DNA of 64,000 nucleotides from Pterois miles (GCA_947000775.1 CAMQGK010000565.1:9720501-9784500); one strand, 5' to 3'. Shown: positions 34,751-47,727, counted from the first letter of the stretch. Notes: generated by a model from the sequence alone, not told the origin. Program-made: numbers and translations.

Positions 34751-35994
34751 TCAACTGTTGACTCAGTTGTCAACTAAATTCTACTGAGTAAACAACTGTT
34801 CACTGAAGTCAGACTAACTGTTTTCAGCTGCTAACGCATAGAAAGAACAACTTAATTTCACTTGCCGTTTTTAAGTTGGAACACCTTCACAAAATTAAGT
34901 AAATACAAGAAAATGTAAGTAAACTCAACCAGTAGATATCAAGTAAACATAACTGAAGACTAATAGTTATGTTTACTGACCTTGTTTTATGGAGATCAAC
35001 CTGTCGGATTTTACGGCACATTCACACTGAGGGAACTGAGACTTGCAGACACAAAGCCAGACACCACAGAGTGTCTGGATGTCTGCAGTTTCATCCCCGG
35101 TGACACACATGACAGACATTTTCTCCTAAATTGGCATCTTCCTCCCCTCCAACCCCCCCTCCATCCCTCCCATCTCATCCATTATGCATCCCTCCTCAGC
35201 TAATACTTCTTTCATCATCATCATCCCCAAAACACACACACACCAGTCTGTTTCCACGTTGTGTTTAAAAGACAGTAACAGTGCGTGAGACAGTAAACGT
35301 GATACAGAGGTGTAACGACAGGAGAGACCGAGGCAGCGACAGAGACAAGTAGTCGTCGCCGTTTGAGGATGAGGACATCGATTTTTTTTTTTTTTTTGTC
35401 AGTCTGGGACTCAGACAGACCTGCACTGCAACACACACACATGTAAATCTAACCCTAAACCAGCCTCTGAGCAGCCACACACTGGTGACATTTGATCAGC
35501 AGAAAAACAGATGCAGAAGCAACACATGCACTCTCCACATGTAACAACACATTCATTATTCATCGGTTCAAAAGAAGACAGAAAACAGTATCGTGTGTGA
35601 AGCTCCAACAAACAGCCAAACAAATACAACATGTTGTGTGACGCTGCACATCTTGTCCCAGCCGAACATATACGGCTTTACATTAGATTGTAGAGGCTTA
35701 ACAGTTAAAACATAATCAATATACACTCATTTCACAGTTTATAGCAACAATCAAAAAAATGAAAGAAGAAAATTTTATCTAAAACTAGAATGACGACAAA
35801 AAGCTCCCCGCTACTCTGTCACAACCCTAAATTATCTTATTATCTCTTATCTATTAGAAAACTATTTTCCAAATTATGTTTGAAGCAGGTGATAGAACCT
35901 GATCCTTAGATTGCAATATTCGGTGTCCCAGGAAAGGGTAGTCCTCTTAGAGGAGCTCATTATAAGATCGTGGGACCTTTTCAAAGGGCCTTAT

Positions 35995-36110
35995 CTTATC
36001 GAGCCCCTTTCCTCTGGAATAACCTCCCTACAGACATCAGACAGTCTGATTCTGTGGAGGTCTTTAAATCCAAATTCAAAACATGTCTTTTTCCTATGAA
36101 CTACTCTTTT
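35995..36110 (+). pseudogene. LINE ORF2 C-terminal fragment
   Basis: The frame reads YRAPFLWNNLPTDIRQSDSV then EVFKSKFKTCLFPMNYSFV, the usual C-terminal signature of teleost LINE ORF2 proteins (AP-x-LWN-x-LP followed by a FKS-x-LKT-x-LF helix). Short and isolated; no tail found. Confidence 0.75.
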
Positions 36111-37628
36111 GTTTGTAGAACACCTAAATGTTGTTTGCATTGAACTTATCTGTAAAACTGAAAACCAACAAATTTAACTTTAAAAAACAACAAAATTAGA
36201 GTTACCGCCTCGCAGCTGTACGCCTCCGCCAACCAGTCAAGTTGCAGTTTACATCAATGTCTGTCCAAAATGTCATCACTACCTCATTTTACCCTGTTAG
36301 ACATTTGTGTGAAATTGTCATACATAGCAATAGCTTAAGTTATGGACAAAAATGTGTTTTGTGAGGTCACAGCGACCTTTGACCTCCAAATTGTAATCAG
36401 TTTATCACTGAGTCCAGGTGGACGTTTGTGCCAAACCTGACGAAATTCCCTCCAAGTGTCACATTTTAAAAATTCTCCTCCAAGACTCAACAACCGACTT
36501 GCCATGTAGCCTGCAACTTCAACGGCAACTTCAGCGTGAACACACAAAGACTAGGGCTGCTTTTATTAACATACGGTTTCCTGAATAGGTATAAGGATCA
36601 GCTCAAGGTGCCTGTATAAACACAAGATCCTTTCCCCTTCAACATCAACAGAAATTAGCAATTTATTTCTTACACTAATGCTGTTGGCCAGGAGCTGAAG
36701 ACTTCCAATATGGCCGCTGCAGGCTACTTACATGACCTTAAAAAGGCTTCAATATGCTACAGTCCATTAATTTAAGAGCAGTGTTAAGTTTCCACTACAC
36801 ACACAGGCGCCAGCAACATTTACCGACAGTAAAACAGAGTGAGGAATGGACGACTGCCAACAAGATGCACCTTAAACTAGGAGAAGCAGCTTCAACATCA
36901 AATCTGTCTCTAACTGTACTTTCTGTCCACTGAGGTCACCAAGACGAACAGGAAGGAAAGAGAGAAGGCAGCAGGGAAAGTCAGGACGGGAATACGAGTA
37001 CAGACTGGCACATAGGGGTACTGATTCTACGGGTACATACGGTACCAGCGTCTCCTTTTGGGGGATAGAAAACTGAAGATCTCATAGACTTCAATGCAAC
37101 TTCACGAGTGTTTGGATTGTAATTTGGACAAGTTTGTTTGTAGTTATCTCTTGTTATGCAAACGATTGTTTTATACACCCTTGTAAGAATCACTTTGTGA
37201 TCTTGCCTGAACCTGAGTGTTTGTGAAACCTCAACACCATGTCCCTTAAGTCTTCCCCCGTCCAACACAGTTCTTCAGACTTCTCTATATGTTTGATTGA
37301 ATCCTGTTAAGTGTCGTCTGTAAATAACCAACAGTTTGATCTATAGGCTGAGATTTAGTTGGAGACGACAGTCTGCAGCTGCTATAAGGTTAATGTCTGA
37401 CTGTTTTACTGCAGCAGCCTCCCACTCAAGTCCACGTTAGCTAGCCATGCTAGTCACTGTCACCAGTATCGTTTATCCATTTAGCACACCGATAGTGAAT
37501 ACTCACGTATCGTATGAGCCTCAAATGTGAGTGAAAGCCTCAGTTAACCTGCTACACAACAACTTCACATCATTTTCTCTCCTGTGACGGCCAGTTTCTG
37601 TCCCCCTGAAGGGAGCACAGCCTCGGAG

Positions 37629-38200
37629 ATGACGCCATGCTGGTCTGGTCTATAGCTTGGAGTCATGAAGCCATGCTGGTCTGGTCTATAGCTTGGTGTC
37701 ATGACGCCATGCTGGTCTAGTCTATGGCTTGGAGTCATGAAGCCATGCTGGTCTGGACTATAGCTTGGAGTCATGACGCCATGCTGGTCTGGACTATAGC
37801 TTGGTGTCATGACGCCATGCTGGTCTGGACTATAGCTTGGTGTCATGACGCCATGCTGGTCTAGTCTATGGCTTGGAGTCATGAAGCCATGCTGGTCTGG
37901 ACTATAGCTTGGAGTCATGACGCCATGCTGGTCTGGACTATAGCTTGGTGTCATGAAGCCATGCTGGTCTGGACTATAGCTTGGTGTCATGACGCCATGC
38001 TGGTCTAGTCTATGGCTTGGAGTCATGAAGCCATGCTGGTCTGGACTATAGCTTGGAGTCATGACGCCATGCTGGTCTGGACTATAGCTTGGGTCATGAC
38101 GCCATGCTGGTCTGGACTATAGCTTGGAGTCATGAAGCCATGCTGGTCTGGACTATAGCTTGGAGTCATGAAGCCATGCTGGTCTGGTCTATAGCTTGGA
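37629..38200 (+). repeat. 36-bp minisatellite
   Basis: About 16 tandem copies of a 36-bp unit containing AGCTTGGAGTCATGAAGCCA and TGCTGGTCTGGACTAT, with AAG/ACG and GAG/GTG variants arranged in a mosaic that itself partly repeats (a GTC TAG TCTATGG variant recurs at ~37,716, 37,860 and 38,004, i.e. every 144 bp). Since 36 is divisible by 3, a minus-strand frame of 165 codons repeating MTPSYSPDQHG(F/V) stays open; it is not a gene. Confidence 0.97.
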
Positions 38201-38603
38201 GACTCTATTACATCTTTTTTAGGACACAGCAGAAGAACAAATCAGAGATCAACGTTTCTGTATTTATTGCTGGTGTAACCAGCTACACAGCAGCTCCTCA
38301 GCATAGCGTTATTAGTATTAGCTGATTGTTTAAAGTAGAAGTTTGGAGACGTGTTTCAACTTTTGTTTACTCTGTTTCCGTCTATGAGGAACACAGGATT
38401 GGTTTATCCCAAAAAGGGGGCGTGGTCATGAGAGTCCACTCTGGATAACGTCTTGCCGGTCTGATGTATATAAGGAAGGGGCGATGTCGGGAAGAAAACA
38501 TGCAAGAAAGGTAGGAGAAGGAAGAGATTAAGAGGGAAAGAGGGAATGAAGAAGGAGGGATGCAAGAAAGGGGAAGGTATGAGACTTTGATGACAAAGTG
38601 AGA

Positions 38604-38663
38604 AAGATAAGATAAGATAAGATAAGATGAACCTTTATTAATCCCCGGAGGGAAATTCGGGAA
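38604..38663 (-). mobile_element. LINE/SINE 3' tail fragment
   Basis: (AAGAT)n then TTATTAATCCCCGGAGGGAA and ATTCGGG: the third copy of the tail seen at 13,748 and 26,727, about 45 bp from the exon 7 donor. Confidence 0.85.
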
Positions 38664-38708
38664 GGAAAGGAAAGGAAGGAAAGAAGAGAGAAAGGAGAAG
38701 GAACTGAC

Positions 38709-38993
38709 CTATAAGGATGGAGGCAATACTGGCAGGAGTGAGGCCTAGCGGCGGGCGCTGCGCCTCCTCCCCGGCCGTCGGAGGTTCTCCACATACGGTC
38801 TGGAGGTAGGAGGTGAAGGCGTGGCTGAGGGCGGCGGCCAGCTGACACCAACGCATCGACCGGTCGACCGACACTCTGCCCAGCACCAACTGGCTGCGGG
38901 TGACGCCCTTCGCCTCCTCCTCCAGGGCCTCCACGGGACACATGGATCCTCCTCCGCCCGAACACTGGAGACGCACCAGGACCCGGTACAGGT
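38709..38993 (-). CDS. cttnbp2: cttnbp2 exon 7 of 14: start of the C-terminal domain
   Basis: 285 bp, phase-1 entry after TTCTCCAG and phase-1 exit at ATAG|GTCAGT. It encodes LYRVLVRLQCSGGGGSMCPV, LEEEAKGVTRSQLVLGRVSV, LAAALSHAFTSYLQTV and LGLTPASIASILI. It corresponds to the poorly conserved mammalian segment from LKIPLRISVG to ITLG: a beta-type start, then a helix resembling VSQALTNHFQ. Identity is lower than in neighbouring exons; the assignment rests on position, phase and this pattern. A LINE tail lies about 50 bp downstream, in the intron. Confidence 0.9.
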
Positions 38994-40626
38994 CTGGAGA
39001 AGAGGAGGGGACAGGGAGGGAATAACTGACAGATTGAAGTGATTTAATGTTAAACTTGTAATACAACCTTGGGTCAAGTCTGGGGCCAATCGAGGCATTT
39101 CTTTTCCACGGACCTACATGTTAAACCGTTGAGCACATAAACTCAATATTATCACGTCAACTTCAAGTGAAAAGTCATATCGATCATTACATATTTTATA
39201 TTACAATATTCATTTGTTTAAATAACTATACCTATTTACTTGTGTACTGTCATTATTACAAATCTTTCCACCACCATACCTAATTTTAATGAGGTAACGG
39301 TCCGTTTCATTTGGTCGCCTGTCAATGGCGTCGTATCTCCTTTGCACATGCATCAGCATTGTGATTGTCTGCCAGAAGCTGCCATAAATACACTTCCAGA
39401 TCCAGTTTTAAGACACATTTTTGTGATAGACTTTTTATATCTTGGTCGATTTTAACAATAAACTTTAACCGGATGAAGGATTTTAGTCAGCGGACGTATG
39501 GATTTTAAGTTATCAGAGAACTAAGCTGAGTAAAAGCTGTGTTTGCTGAATGGATTTTTAATGTGAAACTGCTTTATTCAGTTTTTGTTGGTTGCTTTCT
39601 TTTAGAGTCGATTTCTGTGGCAAAAACCTGAAAAATGAAGACAACAACTTTCATGTTCTCGGGCTACTTGTTATTGTTTTGATTAAGAAATCCCTAGCGA
39701 TAGAAAATTACATATTGATGTTTAAGTAAAGATAATAAATTTGATAATTAATTTGAATATAGTTTTATTAGTCATTGTTAATTGATGATTGATAGCGGTT
39801 CAGTTTGTGTTAATATTTTTTTGTGTTACGGACAATTTAGTAAAATAAACAGATAACAGCAAGAAAAGTTAAATAAATCTCCAAAAAACTAGTGTATTAT
39901 AAACATATACTGTTCGTTGTTGTAAAATATAATAAAAGGCTTAAAATAAACTAGTGCACATCTGCTAAAGTGTAGAGAAGAAATAAAATAGATTAGACAC
40001 GTGTGAAACCACTGTGAAATTTCCACCATCCTGATTTATACTGGGAATAGCTGTTTGCTCATAATTTTATAGTACTTTTTCATATATTGAGATTTTCTAT
40101 TTATATTTATTTTGAGTCTTTGCTTAATTTTTTATGTCTTCTTAACATGTTTATTATATGCACCAAAACAACAAGGCGAATTTTCCGAAAGCTCAAAGTT
40201 CATGACTGTTAATATTGTCAGAAATGGCGGCGTCCATGAAAGTTCATTTTTTGATGCAAAATAAGTGAGCAGATTGTAATTTTAGTCGTATATTTACATT
40301 ATACACATCTGAGGAAAATGTTGATATTCTCAACAACCTCATCTTTCTCCTCTGTCATTATGTCTTTACATCTTTGCATTTCCTTCGTCATGTTACCCAC
40401 CAGCTAGCTTGCTAAACTGTAGACTCGGACAGTAACGTTAATATTGCCGTTGCTTAGCAGCGGTGTTCTTCACAACAACCACTTGAATGGCACGCATATT
40501 GCGTGCACGACTTCCCATGTGCACACAAGCTCATTTGAAGTTTTACATGAAGGCTCTATTGAATCCAAGTGGTTATGAAGCAGAATATTCATCTAATGCG
40601 TCCACACACACGGAGAGGCCACTCAC
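38994..40626 (-). other. Intron between exons 6 and 7
   Basis: 1.6 kb of AT-rich intron. I find no repeat I can name and no coding signal. Confidence 0.8.
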
Positions 40627-40744
40627 GGAGGTTTTCAAGTAGATCTTTGCAGTCATCAGTTGCCACGTCATGAATAGTGCGATTACACTTATCCCTCCTC
40701 TCAATGTCCTGCTCACTGTGGCTGCACAGCACCTCCAGACACTC
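40627..40744 (-). CDS. cttnbp2: cttnbp2 exon 6 of 14: last ankyrin repeat
   Basis: 118 bp, phase-0 entry after GTGTTTGCAG and phase-1 exit at CTCC|GTGAGT. It encodes ECLEVLCSHSEQDIERRDK then CNRTIHDVATDDCKDLLENL. The block RRDKCNRTxHDVATDDCK is nearly invariant across vertebrate CTTNBP2 proteins and makes this one of the firmest identifications in the window. It closes the ankyrin domain. Confidence 0.97.
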
Positions 40745-42058
40745 CTGCAAACACACACAGGTCATGATCACAAAACAAGACAAAAAAAGCTTTTTTGTTT
40801 TTCAGAGGGACAGGTTACATGGCCTTTGTGAGTGCTAAGCGTGGGCAGCGATCAGTGTGTTTGACCACATACAGTGTGTCTGCAACACAAACTGTAGTGT
40901 GTGATGAAAGCACAGATCAATGAAGGGTGGTCTTCATTTATATTCAAGTCAGACACCCAGTGTAGTCTAGTCTGGTGTCTCCTGCTTTTGTTAAAGCTGA
41001 GTGGGAGGCTGCAGCCAGCAAGGTCAGCTGTCCCATAGTCCTGCTGCTGTGGAGACTGATGGCAGCGCTGGACATTATTGTAGTGTCAGTGTAGTGTACA
41101 TAAATACACGTGGAATTATTTGAACATTATATCATAGACTGCAGAATAGCAGCGGATCAGTAGTGAAAGCAGGAGGATGACTTAATGTAGCACTACTGAG
41201 ATTAAAGCTACTGAAATAGTCCCACTAGGGGACAGAAGACACACCGCCCTGATACAGTACTTTATCGCTTTATAGTGTTATTGCTAAAGACCCTGACAGA
41301 CCAAGCCGACGGTCAGCCGTCTGACAGTTTGGGACCATCTGTGAGCATCTGTCGGCCCAGTTTTTGCAGCGTGTCCTGCACCAGCGGATCCAGTCTGCCT
41401 GTGTTGGAGGTTTTTCAGCCGACAAGTAAAGTTAAGACGACACACACAAGAAAGCTCTTCTCATTTTTCATCATTCCAGTACACGGATATTTTCACAGCA
41501 ACATCTGGAATGAAGCTAAGTGGTGAGTGAGAGTGGTGTGAAAAAAGTCAGTAGACGCCGCTTTGTTTTATGTATGTATCATAACAGCTTGTATATCCGC
41601 CGTCCTCCATCTTCCAGTTTCCCCTTTTTGAATGACGAATACAGCCTACTGCCACCTGCTGGTGTGGAGAGTTATTTTCGCTCATGCAGGTGCAGAGCAT
41701 ACGCCCTAACTGGCCGTTGCTGTAGACTTTGCGTTGTGTTTGAGTGCAACCAAGACAAAGGCAACACAACTGGCGGCATTCCTTGCCATTGCAATCTGGG
41801 TCTGTCCATGGCGGGCTGGTTGCTGCTGCAGTCTGAGCTGATAGTTTGGTGAATCTGTGTGATTTCGTCTGATTTCACAATTCGACGCAGTGGCACCGAT
41901 GACAAGCAGGAAGAATAACTATATGTAGAAATAGCCAATCGTCTCACTGTAGGTCATATAGAGGCATCGGTATTAAATTGAGGTTCATCATCAGTTAAAA
42001 GTTCCTCACAGCAACTTTAATTCACCGTAATCACATTTTTTTGGCAGCTTGATCTCAC
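40745..42058 (-). other. Intron between exons 5 and 6
   Basis: 1.3 kb. A stretch near 41,540-41,900, including CCTACTGCCACCTGCTGGTG, looks like a dispersed repeat but I cannot assign it. No coding signal. Confidence 0.75.
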
Positions 42059-42259
42059 CTTGAGGCCCAGGGCAGCAGCCATGTGTGCAGCCGTCCAGCC
42101 GTCGCTGTTGGCCTGGTTCAGCAGGGCAGCAGGCAGCGCCAGGGTGGCGGGGGGGTCGGGGGTCACAGTGGGGTCACCCTCAGTCGGGTGGCAGAGGAGG
42201 AGACGCAGTGTGTCCACATGCCCGGATCGCACGGCCGCATGGAGAGCCGTGCAGCCGTC
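42059..42259 (-). CDS. cttnbp2: cttnbp2 exon 5 of 14: ankyrin repeats
   Basis: 201 bp, phase 0 at both ends, after CATCCCTGCAG and before AAG|GTGAGA. It encodes DGCTALHAAVRSGHVDTLRL at the start and NQANSDGWTAAHMAAALGLK at the end, two ankyrin units joined by a Pro/Thr-rich linker. The linker is clearly shorter than the acidic Glu/Ser-rich linker in mammals. With phase 0 at both borders, the exon could be skipped without a frameshift. Confidence 0.95.
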
Positions 42260-44987
42260 CTGCAGGGATGTAAAGGTGATTTATGTGCTGCTGTTCAATT
42301 AGTGCAATTAGTGCTCAATTAGTGCAAAACTCTGACTGTAAAAAGTCTCTGATGTTGGCTTTTTAATGATTTACAAATAAAACTTTTTTTTAATAGTTCC
42401 TTCTTCGATGTTACTTTAATATTTTGGAGCTCCTTCCTGTTTATCTTGTTTTTTTCCCTGTTTTCCAAGAGCATCCGAGATGTTTTTGGTCTACGGCTGA
42501 GTCCTTTCTCTTTCCTAGAACTAATGTGAATTTGATTTTCATGCTGCTTTTCAGGGAAAAACACAATCTGATTATAAGTCAAAAAAGGTTGAGAACTGTC
42601 TGCTGATGTCCCGTGTAGGTTCACATTAATGTTTACTTGAATTGTCGCTTAGACTGCCAATTATTTTCTTTATTAAACAATGATATGGGTGTACAAAATG
42701 TCAGATATTTTAGAGACCAACATGACATATTTAAACATTTTTTGTTGTTTGACCAACAATGTAAAACCCCAACAGATTCAGTTTACTATAGCAGGATAAT
42801 AGGCAAATATTCAATATTCAAGGAGCTTTTAGTCATTTCTAGTATTTATTTATTATTGCAGATTGCAAAACCTGTGTTTTCTGATCACTCCAGTTCACAT
42901 TATAATACATAAACTGGGTCTCACCGTAAAGCTGAGACTCTGGTGGATCCAATGAGTCCAACTATATTCAAGTCTGTGTAATCACAGCCTCATCAAACTT
43001 TACAGCCACAAACTAGAGACCGAGAGCCTTCAGAGGATGGATGGCTTTCCTAGCTCGACTGAAAATAAGGGGGCTGTGTGCTCACCATCCAATCGCCAAA
43101 AAATGCAATTCTCTCAGAAATCTCCATATGTTAAAAGATGTTGACACCAAATCACAGCATGGCTTTTTCTATGGTGTTTCTCAAGGTCCTGGTGTCTCAA
43201 TGTGGTATTTTGGAGGATTATTGATCATTTTTATCAATTCTCGAGAGGTAAAAAAAAAAAGGTTAAATTCAGCACCAATTTGGTGTAACAAATGGTATCA
43301 ATGCAAAAATTGCTGCAACAACTTATGAGACATAATAGAGCATGGGGATGGACATCATATACTTCTCTCACAATGTTGTAAACCCTTATACACTTTCAAA
43401 ATGTATTCTGATTAATTAATCAATCAATTAATTTTTATTTCTGATTTATGCTAGAACAACTTGACACAGTGGTGAGCTGCATCTCAAATTAATCTTCATG
43501 TTTCTAGTTTTCAGATGACGTACACCACTTCTATGTGACATTGCTGCTGACCTGCTATCTGCCCCTCGAAAACCCTGTACCGTCCTTGAAAAATCTAAAC
43601 AATTTCTGCGGCAACAACAGTGCCAAAAACTGCTGCTAATTATGCGGCTGAATAATTAAAAATTGAGTTGTGGAGCGCCTCTGTAGCCAAATGTTATAGT
43701 TCATGCTACGTAATCCCATGTGCCCAATTTGATTCCAGCTGTGGGGCAACTGTTGCATGTCATAGCCCCTCTCTCTCTCTAGTGGATTAATACTCACTTC
43801 ATCCGTCCTATAAAGGGCAAAAAATGCCCCAAAACACATATTATTAAATAAAAAACTTTTATCCTAATATGTATATTTTCTAAGATTTTTTAAAATATTT
43901 GTATTCATTTTTTTTTAAAATCCAAAACACCAACAATCAATAAACCCCATGATAAATTAAATAATATAATAATAAAATAATAAAACTGTATGGCACATTC
44001 AGACTGTCTTCTCTTCACCCAGTTCGGATCTCCTCCTCTGCGTTAAATCGTTACGTTTGACCCGACACACACTGGCCAACATCGAGTCTAAAAATACATG
44101 GGTGCTGAAGAGGTCAGGTATGCTGCGGAGACGTTGCCAGCTCCTGTGGCTCAGCAGGGAAGCCGGGCTGAATGTAGAACAAAAGCAGGTACAGTATCTA
44201 AATATAGGGTCTCTCCTCACATGCTTCCACAGCAACCAGGAGGCCCCTATGGTTACCATGGAGACCCAGGAAGCCCATACACCAATTAGCTTGCACCAAT
44301 CAGACGACCGATCCCCCCCTGAGATTACTTGTGAAGTAGTAGTAGTGGAGAAGTGTGAAACAGTGACAAGATGTGAGAAACGCCAAGGAACTAGTGTGGA
44401 GGAATTACTAATATTTGCTCAGAGTATAATCTATATAAATGGGTTTAAACTCTAGAAATAATAGACAAAAAAGTGAAAATTAGTAAATGTCTGGAGCAGG
44501 TGACAGTGACTGGTCAAATGGCACAAAGATCCATAACATTTTAATTGGAAAGCTACATTCCTGAATTTCTATTCCAATTTATTGTTTGTGTTTTGACCTA
44601 AAATTAGATCAGATTAAATCAGATCATTGGTTTATTTTTTACAATTTAAAAGACCATTTTTCAGTGTGTAATACCTGTAACAAAACCAGTTGACAGATAT
44701 GGCCTCTGGGTCCTTAAACACAATCCACTTTTTGGTCAAATTAAGACTAACATTTAAGCTCAAGTTTTCAAACTTAAACTTACCTGGGACTATTTTTCAA
44801 GAAAACCCTAAATGTCAACACATTTGTGCTATAACTGAAAATACAAATTTAATCTAGAGAGAAGAATCCAACAAGGAAGACTACTATACTGTACTTACTG
44901 TACCAAGTCAACTAACTTCACTTCTTTACGTTTAAATCTGAAGCGCTACATGTGCGACCAGCGGCCGGCACGGCGGCGCAGACTCAC
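42260..44987 (-). other. Intron between exons 4 and 5
   Basis: 2.7 kb. It contains a SINE remnant (43,665-43,850). The stretch 42,935-43,640 has the even base composition of a dispersed repeat, and a 95-codon plus-strand frame at 43,041-43,328 lies in it, but I recognise no protein. Otherwise featureless. Confidence 0.75.
43665..43850 (+). mobile_element. Degraded tRNA-derived SINE
   Basis: It starts GAGCGCCTCTGTAGCCAAAT, has a decayed B-box in TTTGATTCCAGC, then GGGGCAACTGTTGCATGTCA, CCCCTCTCTCTCTCT and a tail AAAGGGCAAAAAATGCCCC. The order head, CATGTCA, CT-rich run and AAAGGCAAAAATGCCCC is the usual layout of a common teleost SINE. Confidence 0.65.
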
Positions 44988-45138
44988 CGCGGTGGTGCAC
45001 GAGCGATCGGCTCCGGCGCTCAGCAGGACCCGGACACAGTCCAGCCTTCCTGCCTCGCAGGCCAGGAAGAGGGAGGATGTCTGTCCCCCCGCCGCCGAGT
45101 CCACAGCAGCTCCTGCAGACAGCAGCAGCTCCACACAG
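44988..45138 (-). CDS. cttnbp2: cttnbp2 exon 4 of 14: ankyrin repeats
   Basis: 151 bp, entered after CCCGATAG with one base completing AG|C (Ser) and leaving in phase 0 at GCG|GTGAGT. It encodes CVELLLSAGAAVDSAAGGQT, SLFLACEAGRLDCVRVLLSA and GADRSCTTA, the LACEAG...CVRVLLSAGA pattern being ankyrin helix 1/helix 2. It matches the mammalian segment ending NRSVKTT. The exon is GC-rich relative to its AT-rich introns. Confidence 0.95.
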
Positions 45139-45565
45139 CTATCGGGAGGGAGGGGACGACGTTAGGAACACGTGTACCAACATACAACTAATAAACATAT
45201 ATATACTGTGCAAAGCTTGTCGCGTCATACCCAAGAAGACTCAAAAGATGCTTCAACTAAGTACTGAGTAAAGGGTCTGAATACTTAAGTCAATGTGATA
45301 CTTCAGTTTTTCCTGTTTCCACTCTCAATATGGTGTATTGAGTGTAGATTGATGAGGGGAAAAAAAATTTAGCATAATGCTGCAACATAATGAAATGTGA
45401 AAAAAGGTGTCTGAAGACTTTCTGAAAACACTGTACATATATACATTTATAAATAGATATATACACACACACGCATATATACATATGCAGCGTACAGGCC
45501 GAGGGAATAGAGGTGCTATTGCTATAAACCGCAGCAATAAATGTTTTATGAAATTTTTATTTTTA

Positions 45566-45735
45566 TGAGAGCTGTCAATCGATTAAAATATTTAATCATG
45601 ATTAATCGCATAATTGCCCATAGTTTATCGCAAATTAATCACATTTTTATCTGTTCAAAAGCTCAAAGGACCCTTTTAAAATTGTCCATGCCAGCGAGTT
45701 TGGAGCGTTATTTATCCTCCTATTTATGATGATTC
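45566..45735 (+). repeat. ~0.75-kb repeat family, internally deleted copy
   Basis: Begins GAGCTGTCAATCGATTAAAA, TATTTAATCATGATTAATCG, and jumps after ATCTGTTCAAAAG to AAAGGACCCTTTTAAAATTG and GGAGCGTTATTTATCCTCC, so the middle of the element is missing. Confidence 0.85.
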
Positions 45736-46884
45736 GTTATTCATATTCAGCATTAATTATTATTAGTTATTCTGGGACAGATCACACTGTTTGTTGTGTG
45801 TAGAGTTGTGGGCGTAGTGCACTGAAACGGGGGGAGCTGGAGACAGCCTGCGACACTGCGTCACGCCGCAAAGCTTCAAATACCTTCGAATATTTGTCAC
45901 CGAAGCTTCGAAGCCCAGAAGGTGATATTCAGGACAGCCCGAGATTACACACACATACACACTAATGTTGTGAGTCAGGGCGGCACCTGTTCAGAGACGA
46001 GGGAAGACATCCATCAGCCCTCCGACCAGTAGGAGGACAGATCATCTGAGGACAACTGAGCCGGTCTGAGTCACGACCACCGAAAAAAAAAAAAACAGTT
46101 AACCCCATAAAATAAACTCCTGGTGTGTGTTTGTGTGCGTGTCAGCATGCCTTTTGGATATCCCCACTCTATAAATAACACTGTGATCAGATATTACAAC
46201 ACTGCACATTCCCCAGCTGGTCCTGGGCATCGTGTTTTTGGCACAAACACAAACACACATCTCCATAGTTAACAGCCTCTCATGCTGTACACTTCATCCC
46301 ACCAACACATCAGGATCAATACGCGTGATCATAACTGTGTGTAGTGTAGGAGCAGTTAATAATTAATAATGAGAGCTTGAAGATAAACCACCAATCAGCA
46401 GAAATTAAATCAAGTTGCAGATATTAGCGACAGCTGCCCATGAAGCCTCACAGTCCATACTGTGTGCCATAAAGCCACCAGCTCACACTGGTGTAGTGAC
46501 AGTACCGAGCAGACATGCTGGGCGCCGAAGCCCAACATGGTTATCGGCGTTACCGGTCTTATTTCACACTTGGGAGGTTCCAGCTGCGCTTGTATCACAG
46601 CAAAATATGTGATATGAGTCATAGATTGAAAACACTGTGATGATATCAGAATCACTAACATTAACTGGGACTTCAAGGGCCAATGTGACCATTGACCAAT
46701 GGGACCACTACGAGACAAGGTCAAGCACCAAAATGTCAAACACAGGCATCATAGTGACTAAACACATACAGGTTTCCCGCTCCTTTTTCAAATTCCTGCA
46801 CTTATCAAACATTTTCAGGCTTTTCCAGCACCTTACAGCTGTGGTAAATTACATGCAGGAAAATGACAAACAAGGTGTCCATTT

Positions 46885-46995
46885 TCAGGGATCATTACAC
46901 GGCTTTGTTGAATACTCAATTCTGATTGGTCAATCACGGTGTTCTACAGTCTGTTTCATTAACGGGCCGTTGCTGTGCATAACAGGCCATTGCTA
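46885..46995 (+). repeat. Dispersed repeat shared with 60,180-60,345 (inverted)
   Basis: Reads ATTACACGGCTTTGTTGAAT, ACTCAATTCTGATTGGTCAA, TCACGGTGTTCTACAGTCTG, then GGGCCGTTGCTGTGCATAAC. The reverse complement of 60,180-60,345 contains the same order of blocks. Confidence 0.85.
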
Positions 46996-47349
46996 TATAT
47001 AACAACAATAATTAATTTCGAGTCATAACTTTACAAGAAAAAAACACGTTATGAGAATAAAGTCATAATTCAATGTGAAAATGAGGGACGTGGAGCATCT
47101 TGTGAAATTATACTTTAGGTTTCACAAATACTATACAAAATACTTCATCTTTTGGCTCATGGGCACCACACTATCATCAGCATCAGGACCTTGAAGAGAC
47201 GAAAAACCTTGTCTATTCTGAAGAAACAGCCACAACCACCTGGAAGAAACTGACCCTTTTGTGGAGGAAATGACTTATTTTCTCATACATTTATGACATT
47301 ATTCTCATTAAATTGAGACTTTTCTCGTAATATTATGACTTTTTTCTCC

Positions 47350-47570
47350 CTCAAGCCAATTTATTTTTGTATAGCCGAAAATCACAAATCATAATTTTGC
47401 CTCTGAACGACCCTCTCATCGGATAAGGTAAAACTCCCCAACCTAAAAAACCCTTTTAACCGGGAAGAAACCTCAGGAAGAGCAACAGAGGAGGGATCCC
47501 CTTTCCAGGATGGACAGACGTGCAGCGTGGCCCTAATACTCCGTCGTAAGTTTGGGGGCTCTGGAGACTT
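47350..47570 (+). repeat. Teleost interspersed repeat
   Basis: It contains CTCTCATCGGATAAGGTAAA, AACTCCCCAACCTAAAAAAC, CGGGAAGAAACCTCAGG and AAGAGCAACAGAGGAGGGA, a block I recognise as common in fish genomes; class not determined. Confidence 0.6.
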
Positions 47571-47661
47571 ACAGATGGCTTTTACAGACTAAATAATGAA
47601 CTAATACAAAAGAAAAAAAAAATAAATTGTAGAAGCCCTATCTTCAATGGTAATGCAAAGT

Positions 47662-47727
<66 letters not shown>

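Larger units (their letters stand above)
31782..38708 (-). other. Intron between exons 7 and 8 (6.9 kb)
   Basis: It holds an inverted copy of the ~0.75-kb family (32,310-33,010), a 55-bp minisatellite (33,895-34,750), a LINE C-terminal fragment (35,995-36,110), a 36-bp minisatellite (37,629-38,200) and a LINE tail (38,604-38,663). The remaining stretches (33,010-33,890, 34,750-35,990, 36,110-37,620) show no gene or recognised repeat. Confidence 0.85.

Noticed and set aside
34235..34773. Three overlapping ~150-codon minus-strand frames
   Set aside because: Products of a 55-bp tandem repeat.
37565..38062. 165-codon frame repeating MTPSYSPDQHG(F/V)
   Set aside because: Translation of a 36-bp minisatellite inside an intron; no start context or splice support.
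43041..43328. 95-codon plus-strand frame
   Set aside because: No recognisable domain, no splice or promoter support; the surrounding sequence looks like a dispersed repeat.
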